Positions 1 through 11,578 are shown, numbered from the stretch's first letter. The stretch is 64,000 nt of DNA from Siphonodentalium dalli (GCA_032622095.1 CP136061.1:16864440-16928439), one strand, 5' to 3'. The notes: generated by a model from the letters alone, not told the origin. A program made the numbers and translations.

Positions 1-323
1 GTCTTATCGGTGGCACATTATGTCGACTATGACCATGTGGCATAAGTGTCGTCATTCTGAAGGTGATTTATGTGGATATGTCACACGTATAATGGCGCAC
101 ATTATATAGACTTGTATGGGTCACATACACTGTGGAACATTAAATGCCATACTTCTGAGAGGGCTCTTTGTTCATATATCAGACGTGTGAGGGTCATCTT
201 ACGTGTGACACATATGTTTATTGATGAAATATAACTATAGGCTTTTCTTCAAGCCAGTCTTTAATAGGACGTTTATGACCAACACTGAGTCATAAACGTC
301 ACAATTCTGAAGGAGATCTTTAA

Positions 324-800
324 AGGTACTCGATCCGTAAAGAGGGTCCCCATCTCAACAGATTCCAACAACAACAATCCGATCAGATGGTCCTATATTA
401 CTATTTCTTTGGCTTTGGGGGTAAAAAATATTTGATTCGAGTCGAGGAACCCATCAAACAAAGCTCAGTTAGATATTGATTTTTGAAATTTGTTAATTTC
501 TCGAGATGAGTACTAATAATTGACGTCAATTTTGAAACCTGCTCGATATGATTACACCAAAACTCTATTCAAACAGACAAGGATGGATAACTCTAAAATC
601 AAGTGGTAATAATCACGCAATTTTGACTACGTACTGGGCCAGAAAGAATTCCCCGATAATGAAAAATAATAGATTTCTAAAATCGATATCTAACAAATCT
701 GAGTTTTGATGGGTGGACTTCCTCGACTCGAATCAAATATTTTTGACCCCCGAAGCCATTGAAATAGTAATTGAGATGAGTTTTATCGGATTGAGTACCT
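324..800. mobile_element. piggyBac-like non-autonomous element, TTAA target site
   Basis: The element is bounded by TTAA at 320-323 and 801-804. Its ends are inverted: AGGTACTCGATCCG on the left against CGGATTGAGTACCT on the right. Long subterminal inverted similarity follows (GATTCGAGTCGAGGAA near 430 and its complement near 720-740). It carries no open reading frame of note. TTAA duplication is the hallmark of piggyBac transposition, so this is read as a MITE mobilised in trans. A related copy is at 59705-60134. Confidence 0.65.
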
Positions 801-942
801 TTAATTCTTTGTGCATGTCATACATGTAACGCAGATCTTACGGGCGACACATAGGAATAGCTACACTGACACACGTCACACTTCCAACGGTTCTCTTTGT
901 GCATGTCACACGTGTAAGGGCGATCTTACATGTGACACATAT

Positions 943-1400
943 GTGACCCGCCATATCAAATTCAGTCGTAAGTCGGGATTTTTTTTACCCTGTGCCAATG
1001 CATTCTCTTATATATGCGAGTCGACCATAGGTCGCCTCGCATATATAAGAGAATGCATTGGCCTAACAATTTTTTATCATTTTTTTTAAATAAATGTTTG
1101 TTACAATTTTTAGGACATAAAATAAAAAACATCCATTACCCTGCAGGGAGCCCCACACATATATAGAAGCATATAGAAGAGTGTCGTCTGCTCATGTTTG
1201 TCTGGGGCTCTGTATGGGTGAAATTATAAAATTGTTAAAGAATACAATAAAACATTATTAAAATTGTAAAAAAATGTTAGGCCATTGCATTCTCTTATAT
1301 ATGCGAGGCGACCTATGGTCGACTCGCATATATAAGAGAATGCATTGGCACAGGGCAAAACAATTCCCGACTTACGACTGGATTTGATATGGCGGGTCAC
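943..1400. mobile_element. 458-bp element with two terminal hairpins (copy 1)
   Basis: Outer inverted ends start GTGACCCGCCATATCAAAT and end with the complement. Inside each end is CCCTGTGCC followed by a self-complementary hairpin of about 69 nt (994-1062 on the left; about 1281-1348 on the right). Each hairpin has a 27-bp stem, one mismatch, 5 more pairs and a 3-nt loop. The two hairpins are reverse complements of each other. The core (about 1135-1250) resembles the ~118-bp repeat at 3887-4250. A near-identical copy of the same length lies at 10860-11317. The target-site duplication is unclear: ATAT/CATATG-like flanks are palindromic here. Confidence 0.7.
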
Positions 1401-2047
1401 ATATGTCGACGTGAATGGGCGATGTACACTGTGGGATACATGTTAAACTTCTGAATGTGTTCTTTTTGCATGTCACACGTGTAAGGGTGATCTTACTGGT
1501 GGCACATTATTTCGACTATGAGTGATTGACACTATGAGTGATTGACTGACAATTCTGATGGCGATATGTGAAAATCTCACACATGTATGGGCCACATATA
1601 GTATAGTCGTGATAAGTGATCTATGCGCTATATATCACATGAAACCCCTATAATATCATTGAAAATCCATTACATATTTTCTTATCTGTCACTAGTGGCA
1701 CCGTGCTAGTACATTGCAGTGCGGATTAATACTATTCAGAAAAGCCACACTTGCCATCAATACCATACATTGAAACATGATTGTTTCTGATCATTAAAGT
1801 GCAATTATTGTCCAACTTAGTTGCACTAGCGAAAATAAACACAAAAACAAAGAGACAAATTGGGGAACTCTATGTTTCGTCGCACGGTAGAGCGCGCAAT
1901 ACAGTCGTATACGGTTGTGAAGCGTCTCAGCCAACGCCGTGCATGTATGTATTTTACATGCATTTTTCAGATTCTTTTAAAGGTGTTGATTTGTTAAAAA
2001 AGTATAAAGCTCAATTTTTTTCATGTGATATACAAGATCTTCGACTC

Positions 2048-2169
2048 GTTATGTTGGGATATAAGATTTTATGAAACTCGTTTGATGAATTTGATTCACA
2101 ACTCGTCTACACTGGTTGTGAATCAAATTTATCAAACACGTTTCATAAAATCTTATATCCCAACATAAC
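2048..2169. mobile_element. Fold-back palindrome with ~55-bp arms
   Basis: The left arm 2048-2102 and right arm 2115-2169 are nearly perfect reverse complements around a ~12-bp spacer; the arms begin GTTATGTTGGGATATAAG. CTCG is present on both outer sides and could be a short target duplication. The structure fits a palindromic MITE. It would form a long hairpin if transcribed. Confidence 0.65.
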
Positions 2170-2616
2170 TCGTTGGGGATCCTCTATATATCACATGGAC
2201 AATCTTGTCGGGACACATATGCTGCGACTTGTATGGGAGACCTACAATGGCATAAATATCACACTTCTAAAGATATGTGCATGTCACAATTGTAAGGGCA
2301 ATGTTACCTGTGGCACATATGCCGATTTGTATGGGCCACCTACACTGTTAAATAATTGTCACATTTCTGCAATTAAAATATGTGCATGTCACACATGTAA
2401 GGTCGATCTTACTGGTGGCACTTTTGCCGACATATGGGTGATCAATACTGTGACATTTACACTGTGATAAGGACATACATTGTAATTGTCACATTTCTGA
2501 AGGTGATCTATGTGCATATGTCACACTTGTGATCATACCGGTGGAACATGTTTCGAGGGTAGGGGGCGACCTACACGGTGTCATAATTAAATTGTAACAC
2601 TGCTGAAGATGATCTG

Positions 2617-2800
2617 TGTTCATGTCACATGTGTAAGGATGATCTGTGTTCATGTCACATGCGTAAGGATGATCTGTGTTCATGGCAAATGCATAAGGAT
2701 GATCTGTTCATGTCGCATGCGTAAGGATGATCTCTGTTCATGTCACATGCGTAAGGATGATCTATGTTCATGTCACGTGCGTAAGGATGATCTTACCATA
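2617..2800. repeat. 30-bp minisatellite, about six copies
   Basis: The unit AAGGATGATCTGTGTTCATG + TCACATGCGT is repeated about six times with small changes. It appears to have been amplified from one sub-segment of the surrounding degenerate satellite, since the same words occur singly nearby. Confidence 0.8.
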
Positions 2801-2999
2801 TGTCGACTTGAAGGGGCCACCAAAAGTATGATCATGATATGCGAAAATATTGGTTAACAGGGAAGAAATTGGCAAAGAAGCGATTTTGTGTCATTGGATG
2901 CAGGAGAATCTTCAGTATAACATCCAAATTAAAAATTTCACAAAATAAGTATATGTCCACACAGCTTATTGACTTAGCTGTATGAGAGGCAAGCTTGGG

Positions 3000-3870
3000 A
3001 ATAGGGTGTCTGACGTTTGCAAAATTCGGTCCTACAAATGGTGAATTTAGTCATGCTAGCCCATACAGTGGACTAGCATAACCAAATTCACCCTCTGGGG
3101 ACCTCATTCTGTTTGGGCTTCATATTCTGTAAAGTATCTATAGTCTCAAATTAACATCGTTTTTAGTTACTTTTTTCCATTCTGATCAGTTTCTATATCC
3201 CCTAATTTGCAGAAGATTAAATGCATGATTGATGTGACTAAAATATATCTTTAATGCCTCCAAAATGGGAGAGTAGAACAAAAACATGCACATAAAGAAA
3301 ACAAAAACATGCACATAAACAAGACAATTCAATTAAAATGCACATCATGTGCTGAAAAACAGAGAAAAACATACAACACACATAAAAATAGATTTGACTA
3401 GAATGTTGAATTAGGCTTTGCCATCGATAAAATCAGTTTCCAGACAAACGTGATTACAGCGGGGAACGAAGCTGAAGACTCATATAAAACGAGATTCTCC
3501 TCATCATCCCTCCACATAATACGCATTTTCTTCTGGAATCGGATCACATCCCATTCAAAATTTACACCATACTATATGTTAAAGGGGGACTGTAGCCTAA
3601 ATCCGGCCATTGATGGGACAATCTCCTTTTATACGCAACAGAATATATGCAACAAATGAATGAATTTGAGCCATGGATGAGTGCAAAATACAATCATTTA
3701 CTGTATGAACAATACAAACAACATAATCATTATAATGAAAATTAATTTGAACCCATAGCAGGCTGGTTAATTTGGCGATGCTAGCCCGCTGTGCATGATT
3801 GTGTCACTAAATTCACCCTCTGGTGACCTCATTCTGCAAATGTCAGACACACTAAATTCAAGTGAACTAA
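3000..3870. mobile_element. Hairpin-ended MITE (GAGGTCCCC family), long copy
   Basis: The left end (about 3012-3113) carries a hairpin built from GGTGAATTTAGT...GCTAGCCC and its complement, ending GGGGACCTCATTCTG. The right end (about 3781-3862) carries a matching half ending with CTGCAAATGTCAGACAC. This is one of at least eight copies of the family (see 15463, 19032, 19563, 22360 and 43640). The interior has no recognisable gene; a short frame at 3450-3659 has no known domain. Confidence 0.55.
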
Positions 3871-3886
3871 CTCACAATGATGGAAG

Positions 3887-4250
3887 CATGCACTACAGTG
3901 TTGTCAGCTCCAGCCAATGTGGGGCTCTCTACGGGTTCAGACACTATGAGAGGGAGCTTCATTTGTGTGGTAATGTTTTATAGGTAACCCACAGGGAGCC
4001 TCACACAGATGGAAACATGCACTACAGTGTCGTCTGCTCCAACCTGTGGGGTTCTCTACGGGTTCAGACACTATGAGAGGGAGCTTCATTTGTGTGGTAA
4101 TGTTTTACAGGTAACCCACAGGGAGCCTCACACAGATATAAGCATGCACTACAGAGTGTTGTCTGCTCCAGTCTATGTGGGGCTCACTATGGGTTTCACA
4201 CAGAGAGGGAGCTCAATTGTGTGGTAATGTTTAGTTAAAGTTTTAAGTAC
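3887..4250. repeat. ~118-bp tandem repeat, three units
   Basis: Three units contain CACACAGATGGAAACATGCA, a TCTGCTCCA word, GTTCAGACACTATGAGAGG and TTTGTGTGGTAATGTTTTA. About 1.7 units of the same repeat occur in the opposite orientation at 11350-11545. Frames through it look like by-products of the repetition. Confidence 0.75.
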
Positions 4251-4254
4251 ATAA

Positions 4255-4734
4255 CCCTTTCAGTGCCAGGTCCGATTTTTGTATCAACCCATATACCCTG
4301 TGCCAATGCATTCTCTTATATATGCGAGTCGACCATAGGTCGCCTCGCATATATAAGAGAATGCATTGGCCTAACAATTTTTCATCATTTGTTATTATTT
4401 TTTACAATGTTTTACAATTTTAATAATTTTTTCTTATATTCTTTAACTGACTTATTTTGTAGGTTTAGTGCCAGGGAATCTTACGTTTTCCATGGGCATC
4501 AAAATTATTACTATGATTATTTGGTGATAGTTTTGAGTTATAACATACCCCTAAGGTTTTATCCAGTTTGTTTTTAAAGTCGCTATAGCATGCTTAAGCA
4601 TACCCAAAAATAATTTTAACCCAAAAATCTAAAAACAACAAAGACAAAAAAATGTAGTTTTTTTTATTATTTTAGGGCCGATTTTACAGACCGTAAATTA
4701 GGGCCGATGAGATCGGCATCTGGTACTGAAAGGG
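4255..4734. mobile_element. piggyBac-like element, TIR CCCTTTCAGT, with matching empty site
   Basis: Inverted ends are CCCTTTCAGTGCCAG on the left and the complement of CCCTTTCAGTACCAG on the right. TTAA follows at 4735-4738 and ATAA precedes at 4251-4254. The flanking sequence is continuous in the inverted copy at 11322-11360, where the uninterrupted TTAA is at 11344-11347. That locus is the empty site, which fixes the element's limits. A single hairpin cassette (4303-4374) of the CCCTGTGCC type lies inside. No transposase is encoded. Confidence 0.75.
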
Positions 4735-4851
4735 TTAAATAAAAAAACATCTTGCCCCACAGTATGATATATTAGTGAAGAATAAATCAGCCATAAATAT
4801 TTCACCCAATGAACGGAAAGGTTTATGTTCAGTCTGGTCAACTCAAGCAGG

Positions 4852-5275
4852 AGGACCCCACCCCCTGGAATACGGAATACCACTTAACACAGAGGGTGGA
4901 ATACGGAATACCAGTTAACACAGAGGGTGGAATACGGAATACCAGTTAACAGCCATATACAGTTCAAGGACTAATGATGTCACGGAAAATTTATTTTCCG
5001 GATAAATTTTCTAGTGCCGTACGAACGCCGGTCATCCCGCAGTGTCCATGTCTAAAATGATCTAAAATGACGATGATCGACAATCTGTATGTCAAACCGT
5101 GAATTTATTGTGACAAAAAACGCATTTATATTATTATTATGATCATTTTTGGAAGGTCGGCGTACGAATACCGGTATTTTTGGAATGCCGAATACCTCCT
5201 AACAGAGGGGCCGGAATACGGCGTACCTCATAACAGGGCATGGAATACGGCGTACGAAAAGGGGGGTGGGGGCCT
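4852..5275. mobile_element. hAT-like MITE, copy 1, 8-bp target duplication
   Basis: The 424-bp element starts AGGACCCCACCCCCTGGAAT and ends with ...GGGGGGTGGGGGCCT. It is flanked by a perfect 8-bp duplication CAAGCAGG (4844-4851 and 5276-5283). It contains repeated GGAATACGGAATACC words near its left end. An 8-bp duplication is the known signature of hAT-type transposition; the family assignment beyond that is inference. A second copy is at 50535-50905 in the same orientation. Confidence 0.8.
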
Positions 5276-5807
5276 CAAGCAGGGAGCAATCAACTGGAAA
5301 TAGGCCACAGTATTAAAATATATAGGATGGTCCATTTATCAATGCAATTGTCCATTAATAAATCAAGATACATGGCATAAACATTAAATTCTAATATATA
5401 GAAAATTATTAATGGATGACTGACTTTCGAATTGAAATTAACTATGAATTCTGTTGAATCAAGAAAAATAAACATCCCTTCCATCTTCAGATAATTATAT
5501 CATGGACATATAAAAAGTACTTAAGAAAATAGTCTACTTTACAGAGTTAGCGGTACCTGAAAACAGTGAAATTTTACATAAGTTTCATGCCATAAAAGAT
5601 AAGTAAATGAGATTATATATTCAATGTTTGATGGCACTTAAATATTGTGACACAATAATCGTTTGTACCAAATTTCTAAAACGAAATTCCAAACAGATTT
5701 TGAGAAAATCCCATTTTTTTAAATATGAATTTTTGGAAAAGCATGCATCTGGCCCTTATTGCAAGCAACACTGCGTACTAGTATATAAATCAACTAGTTC
5801 AGTACTA

Positions 5808-6173
5808 GGCCAAAGAAAAAATATGTGGTTTTGGTTTCTCTACCGACCCTATTTTAAACCCCCCAACCCTAAAAGTTTTTTTTATGGTTTTAATGAAAAT
5901 CTGTTGAAGTTTTCCTCAAAATATTTCATAAAACACAAAAAACACATTTCAGCATCTCAGAATAGTGTAAAAGTATTGTGTAATATTAAAATTTATACAA
6001 AATAATCAAAAGTAGTTTATGTCAATCTTGGAGAGTAAAATACGCACATGAAAAGTAATAAGAACATGTCAAAATACAAAAATTAATTAAAAAAATAAAA
6101 TTTCAAGCCTACCTACCGACCCTATTTTTTTCGGTGTGTAACCCAAACCAGACATTTAATTTTCTTTGGCCCT
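5808..6173. mobile_element. MITE with GGCCAAAGAAAA inverted ends
   Basis: The left end GGCCAAAGAAAAAATATG plus GGTTTTGGTTT is matched in reverse near 6130-6173, and CTACCGACCCTATTT recurs in both subterminal regions. TA lies outside both ends. It resembles the smaller element at 47336-47573 in its GGCCAAA ends. An open frame at 5607-6005 overlaps it and has no recognisable domain. Confidence 0.55.
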
Positions 6174-6205
6174 ATATCCATAACGAGTACCTTACTCATA
6201 TTTAA

Positions 6206-6656
6206 CCCTTTACCCAACAAACCGGCCAAACACACCCAAATAAAGCTTCAACAGCCTAAAATATCTTCGGTCTGTCTCAATAACACCATACAAATATGGA
6301 TATCATTGGAACCGGTTCATTGACCACATTGTGATGGTTACAGTTATGCCCTGTGCCAATGCATTCTCTTATATATTCGAGTCGACCATAGGTCGCCTCG
6401 CATATATAAGAGAATGCATTGGCCTAAAAACAATTTATTTTTTTTAACACTTTTTACCATTTTTTCTTACATTCTTTAACAATTTTATAATATTTTTCTT
6501 ACATTTTTTATAATATTTTTCTACATTCTTTGACAATTTTATCATTTTTAATATGTGTTAAGCCAATGCATTCTCTTATATATGCGAGGCGAATTATGGT
6601 CGACTCGCATATATAAGAGAATGCATTGGCACAGGGCCGTTCTGTTGGGTAAAGGG
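6206..6656. mobile_element. piggyBac-like element, TIR CCCTTTACCCAACA, carrying a hairpin pair
   Basis: The element is bounded by TTAA (6202-6205) and TTCA (6657-6660). Its inverted ends are CCCTTTACCCAACA and TGTTGGGTAAAGGG. A complete hairpin-pair cassette occupies 6349-6636. It begins CCCTGTGCC, has one hairpin at about 6355-6423 and the second at about 6564-6630, and ends GGCACAGGG. The two hairpins are in mirror orientation with an AT-rich spacer rich in CTTACATT and TTTAACAATTTT words. Confidence 0.65.
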
Positions 6657-6689
6657 TTCAATCCATGCAGTACTATTTTAAAACTGAGC

Positions 6690-7094
6690 GAAAAATAGTG
6701 CGACTCCTGGGTATATACCAAACCACAGGTGAAATCTGAGGGCTATAAAAATAGTGCGACTCCTGGGTATATACCAAACCACAGGTGAAATCTGAGGGCT
6801 ATGTTAATAGTGCGACTCCTGGGTATATACCAAACCACAGGTGAAATCTGAGGGCTATGTTAATAGTGCGACTCCTGGGTATATACCAAACCACAGGTGA
6901 AATTTGAGGGCTATAAAAATAGTGCGACTCCTGGGTATATACCAAACCACAGGTGAAATCTGAGGGCTATAAAAATAGTGCGACTCCTGGGTATATACCA
7001 AACCACAGGTGAAATCTGAGGGCTATAAAAATAGTGCGACTCCTGGGTATATACATGTACCAAACCACAGGTGAAATCTGAGGGCTATGTTAAT
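6690..7094. repeat. ~56-bp minisatellite, seven copies
   Basis: Seven near-identical units contain ATAGTGCGACTCCTGGGTAT, ACCAAACCACAGG and AAATCTGAGGGCTAT. The last unit has a small CATGTA insertion. No coding potential is evident. Confidence 0.85.
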
Positions 7095-7846
7095 TAGTTA
7101 CAGACATTATGAAAAGTTGGACTGAATAGAAAATAATATTCACGTGACCAATATGCGGGCATGAAATCTGGACACCATCATTCATACATGTATGTAAATC
7201 ATGGCAAAATCTTCAATGTTGCAATGCTTATTAGAAATACATATTTTCCAGTATGTAGGGACACAAAAACACGTCTGAAAGTCTGGAGTGACACCATGGT
7301 ATGGTAATATAGTTTGGTCTCAGCTAAATAGGTCAACCCAACTATTTGAAATACATGCAGCCAAACATTGATATTCTCTCAAGTCAGCTGCCTACGCGGT
7401 TGTTGCTTTCAAGACTTAAAATCGATCATTGGTGAGAATAAATTTATATTATTATCCATCCCTTAACTAACACCATTTCCAATTGGGCAAAAGCCACCAC
7501 GTGATAGTCCAGGAAAAAGTCATATTGTACTCCCGAATGTCATACTGGACTCCCAAGTGTGCAATATCACTTTTTTATTGGAACTCCGTGACGTCACTTG
7601 AATTAACTATTGCGAAATGAATCGGTGAAATTGCGATGCATGCTCAACACAGGTGGATTTAGCAGACGTTTCACTTCTGCATTGAGTTTTTTTTTCATTT
7701 CTGTGTTTACTATTCCAAATCATGCTTTCTGATGAACAAATACAGGCTTTTATAGACTATTAAGTGCCGACAAATACCAAAAATAACCACAAAAGTTATA
7801 TTCCTAAAATTTGGATAAACATACAGACGGATAATAAAAATGTCAT

Positions 7847-8008
7847 TATACAATGTTGTGTACAGTAAGAGTTTTTCTTGTACTCGTCCAGGTTGTGATG
7901 AAAAGTCATATTTGACTCGACACTGCATGTCGTCCAATATGACTTTTCATGACAACCTGGACTTGTACAAGAAAAGCACATACATGTACTGTACACAACA
8001 TTGTATAA
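7847..8008. mobile_element. Fold-back palindrome with ~75-bp arms
   Basis: The left arm (7847-7921) and right arm (7930-8008) are imperfect reverse complements. They share TACAATGTTGTGTACAGTA, TTCTTGTAC, CCAGGTTGT and GAAAAGTCATAT in opposite order. Minus-strand frames over it arise from the palindrome and are not gene candidates. Confidence 0.65.
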
Positions 8009-8326
8009 TAACTTTATAGCATTTCTACCTGTTTATACAGCGAATCAGCTGTTTTTATGAGAATATAACTGAGAATCAAGATTATGATTCTCATCGATTT
8101 TAAGCCCTGGCTTTCCTTCTTTCAAGTTGATTATTTGAACCATATAACCCACCCATCTTAACAAAATGTCAATGTGGCTATAATTTACTAGATGTACATT
8201 TTTGCCATGTAAATGTACATGTACCTTCAGGAACGAGTAAGAACTGAAACTATCACCAAATATAAGTCTTTTACGAAATATAAATTTGACAGTTTTGAAT
8301 TCATGCAGCACAAGGCACGAAATTAA

Positions 8327-9351
8327 AGGCCCACTTGATTTTTGAATGCCCAGATAACATTATACACAATATATTCCATATTATATACCATTTGGAAGAG
8401 GAGCCAAAAATACATATATCCCCACCAGAATACGGCACAGTTGTGGCCTAGGAGTGTCCACCACGTGATAGAGATTCTCAGATTCATTCCAAGACTTCCC
8501 CTGTTGTCAACCCAGAATGCATCAAAATTCAAACTAAGAGATAGTTATTCCTCTTCCATTGTGAATAATAGACTTTACAGTACAGTCCGGATCAAAATTA
8601 AGCAGAGAACACACCTCGGTACCTAGACGAAAACAACATGTTTCCAGTTTATTCGACCGGATCAGTTAATACAATGTTTTGGAGTTTCCTCAGAGGACCC
8701 TCTTTCAAGTTTCAATGGTATATACATGTAATATGGAATATGTTGGAATATGTTGTATACAAGAGGTACGCTGTCGCGTGGCATTTGCCCCCGACCGTAG
8801 CAATTCGGATTAAGCATGGACGAAACTGCGGATATCCGAGGAGGTCTATATGACTCCAAAAGAAGTTTGTACTAGAAATTCCGGAAACCCAAAAACAAGC
8901 GATCCAGAAACCCAAAAACAAGCAAAAATTCAAATTTTCTAAGTTGAAAAAAGGGCCATAACTGTGGCAAAAATCATCAGATCTTACCCAATTTCGCACT
9001 TGACATGTACGGAATTTGCAATGGTACCACCAAAGCTCATGCTATCATCTGGAAACCCCAAAAAACAAGAGAAAAATAGAATTTTCTAAGTCAAATAAGG
9101 GCCATAACTCTGGTGAAAATGGGTGGACGAAACCCGCGCTATGCATGTAGCTGTTCCCCCATGCTCTATCACCATACCAAATATCAGCTAAATCTGCTCA
9201 GCGGTTGCTGAACAATAATGCAAAATGTTTGTACAGACGGACGTACGGACGGAGACGTCGACTATATACCCGCCGACTTCAAGTCGGGGGCATAATAATG
9301 TGGTCTGGGGGGGGGGGGTGGGGGGGGGGGGGTAGAAAATTAAGTGGGCCT
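8327..9351. mobile_element. ~1.0-kb TTAA-flanked element, TIR AGGCCCACTT
   Basis: TTAA flanks both ends (8323-8326 and 9352-9355), next to inverted AGGCCCACTT ... AAGTGGGCCT. The interior includes a dispersed repeat with GGGCCATAACT words (about 8900-9295) that ends in GACGGACG runs and a PyGACTTCAAGTCGG hairpin, then a long G-run near the right end. No transposase fragment was recognised, so it is non-autonomous or badly decayed. Confidence 0.6.
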
Positions 9352-9609
9352 TTAAATATGAGTAAGGTAGAATGTTATCACAGTACAATGATTAAAAAGA
9401 GTAACATAAAAGAAAATAACAATAAAAAAACTGAGACTCTTCCCCTTTTTATGAATTTTTTCACCAACGGACGTATAATACTACTACATCGGCTACTTAT
9501 TCCCAGTTACTTATTCATTATTTGGAAACATTAAATTTCGACAAAATAAACAATGAAGTTAAATGACCCACCCCAAATTTTCACAGAAAAGAAAAAAAAC
9601 GCATCGCTG

Positions 9610-10004
9610 TAGCCTGTGTGGTGGCCACAGGATGCAGCAAAAGTGGCACAGAGGAGCAACAGGGTCTTGTCCTGTCCCATCCCGGTTAGTTCGGGTCACG
9701 GTACGTTCAGGTTAGGTTTATAAAAGGTCAAGGTAAGGATTGGGACTGACAAACTCTATGCACATCGTCCCGGTTAGCTAGGGTCCCAGTAAGTTCAGGT
9801 TAGGTTTATAAATATAAAAGGTCAGGGTAATGATTAGGATTGACAAAATCTATGCACACCATCCCGGTTAGCAAGGGTCCCAGTAAGTTCAGGTTAGGTT
9901 TATAAAAGGTCATGGTAAGGATTAGGACTGACAAAATCTATGCACAACACGAAAACACTGATGGGTGCCACTTTCACTGCCTCCTGTGATGGCCGCACAG
10001 GCTA
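9610..10004. mobile_element. MITE with ~39-bp inverted ends around a ~90-bp tandem repeat
   Basis: Left end TAGCCTGTGTGGTGGCCAC and a following AAAGTGGCA are mirrored at 9966-10004. Between them, three units of about 90 bp repeat CCCGGTTAG, AAGTTCAGGTTAGGTTTATA and ACTGACAAA. Telomere-like AGGTTAGG words are part of this unit only and are not arrayed. Confidence 0.55.
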
Positions 10005-10289
10005 GAGTGGTGCATTGTCGGCTTTCCTAGGATAACTTGGTGTGAGCCACCTTACTGCACTGTTTATTTGGTCCAAATCGGCCCAAAAATACCAACACTC
10101 TAATGGATGCCACTCTCGCCGGTTCCCATAGCTGCCATTTACATTTCGGTGAGCCACACCTCGGCCTGCATGGTCAAAATCAAATGTTTCCGAATAAGAA
10201 ATAAGGAACTTGGAATAAGGAATAAGGAACTTGGAATAAGTAGCCAATGTAACCGTAGTTGAATACTACGTTATAAACAAAGACTTGAA

Positions 10290-10510
10290 TATTGACAAAC
10301 ATGAGCAGACAACACTCTTATATATGCTTCTATATATGTGTGGGGCTCCCTGCAGGGTAATGGATGTTTTTTTATTTTATGTCCTAAAAATTGTAAGAAA
10401 CATTTATTTAACAAAAATGATAAAAAATTGTTAGGCCAATGCATTCTCTTATATATGCGAGGTGACCTATGGTCGACTCGCATATATAAGAGAATGCATT
10501 GGCACAGGGT
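10290..10510. mobile_element. Truncated copy of the 458-bp hairpin element, reverse orientation
   Basis: The core matches the 458-bp elements (CCCTGCAGGG, ACACATATATAG reversed) and ends in one right-type hairpin at about 10438-10505 followed by GGCACAGGG. It abuts the 3' flank of the broken BTB exon at 10552-10665. The other half is missing. Confidence 0.6.
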
Positions 10511-10551
10511 AAAAAAAGGTCCCAATATGTTGCGTTTTCCATCGCAATTGT

Positions 10552-10665
10552 TCACTTTGTCGCCTTGTAAGGACCTCCTTTGTCGGCACATTTTTGGCAG
10601 CAAGTCCTTTAACTTGTTTAAATGGTTTTTGTCTGACAGTTCAAACACACCCATCGACTCGCCAC
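10552..10665 (-). pseudogene. Broken copy of BTB gene exon 2 with internal deletion
   Basis: On the minus strand a TTTTTCAG acceptor precedes codons for GESMGVFELSD, homologous to the start of exon 2 of genes A and B. The sequence jumps after LKDL to the family's C-terminal tail (DKGGPYK), which is in another frame and ends in TGA at 10554-10552. About 330 nt present in intact exons are missing. The 3' flank still matches that of gene B (GAACAATTGCG and AAAACGCAACAT against the 52960-52985 region). It is a decayed exon duplicate and could act only as a pseudo-exon. Confidence 0.8.
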
Positions 10666-10859
10666 CTGAAAAAGTATTTATAATCATGATTTTATACATG
10701 GTATCACAAAGAAGGTGTCATTTGAACGCTCATTTTTTCAAGTACGTTTCATTTAGAACATCCATATCCTGTCAAGCTAATCTGATTTGAACACATCAAG
10801 ATAGACAAGTGTAGCATTTTCTTTGTCAAGAGCCACATCCGCGGGCTTTGAGCACATTT

Positions 10860-11317
10860 GTGACCCGCCATATCAAATCCAGTCATAAGTCGGGATTTTT
10901 TTTACCCTGTGCCAATGCATTCTCTTATATATGCGAGTCGACCATAGGTCGCCTCGCATATATAAGAGAATGCATTGGCCTAACAATTTTTTATAACTTG
11001 TTTCAAATAAATGTTTCTTAAAATTTTTAGGACATAAAATAAAAAACATCCATTACCCTGCAGGGAGCCCCACACATATATAGAAGCATATAGAAGAGTG
11101 TCGTCTGCTCATGTTTGTCTGGGACTCTGTATGGGTGAAATTATAAAATTGTTAAAGAATACAAGAAAAAATTAATAAAATTGTAAAAAATTGTTAGGCC
11201 AATGCATTCTCTTATATATGCGAGGCGACCTATGGTCGACTCGCATATATAAGAGAATGCATTGGCACAGGGTAAAAAAAATCCCGACTTACGACTGGAT
11301 TTGATATGGCGGGTCAC
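10860..11317. mobile_element. 458-bp element with two terminal hairpins (copy 2)
   Basis: Same length and layout as 943-1400: outer GTGACCCGCCATATCAAATC ends, left hairpin at about 10912-10980, right hairpin at about 11199-11266, and the same core with CCCTGCAGGGAGCCCCACAC. The near-identity suggests recent movement or duplication. A third GGCGGGTCACA end-like word occurs at 11547-11557. No protein is encoded. Confidence 0.7.
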
Positions 11318-11321
11318 ATAT

Positions 11322-11545
11322 ATGGGGCAAGATGTTTTTTTATTTAATGTACTTAAAACTTTAACTAAACATTACCACACAATTGAAGCTCCCTCTCTGT
11401 GTGAAACCCATAGTGAGCCCCACATAGACTGGAGCAGACGACACTCTGTAGTGCATGCTTATATCTGTGTGAGGCTCCCTGTGGGTTACCTGTAAAACAT
11501 TACCACACAAATGAAGCTCCCTCTCATAGTGTCTGAACCCGTAGA
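11322..11545. repeat. Inverted partial copy of the 3.9-4.8 kb region
   Basis: This stretch is the reverse complement of about 4020-4254 joined directly to about 4735-4757. It lacks the element at 4255-4734 and keeps an intact TTAA at 11344-11347, so it serves as the empty site. It lies between the 458-bp element and gene A exon 2. Confidence 0.75.
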
Positions 11546-11578
11546 GGGCGGGTCACATTGTTGCACCAACTTACCAGT

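Larger units (their letters stand above)
1..2860. repeat. Degenerate ~125-150 bp satellite block with nested insertions
   Basis: The sentence-like motif 'GTGCATGTCACACGTGTAA', then 'GGCGATCTTAC', then a word like 'GGCACATATGCCGAC', recurs through this stretch with much divergence (near 60-230, 805-942, 1440-1640, 2190-2600). It is an old tandem or clustered repeat. It is interrupted by a TTAA element (324-800), a 458-bp palindrome-bearing element (943-1400) and a fold-back (2048-2169). Short open frames here have no recognisable protein content, so the block is treated as non-coding. Confidence 0.6.

Noticed and set aside
9676-9960. AGGTTAGG words that recall telomeric repeats
   Set aside because: They occur once per ~90-bp unit and are not in tandem arrays of the hexamer.
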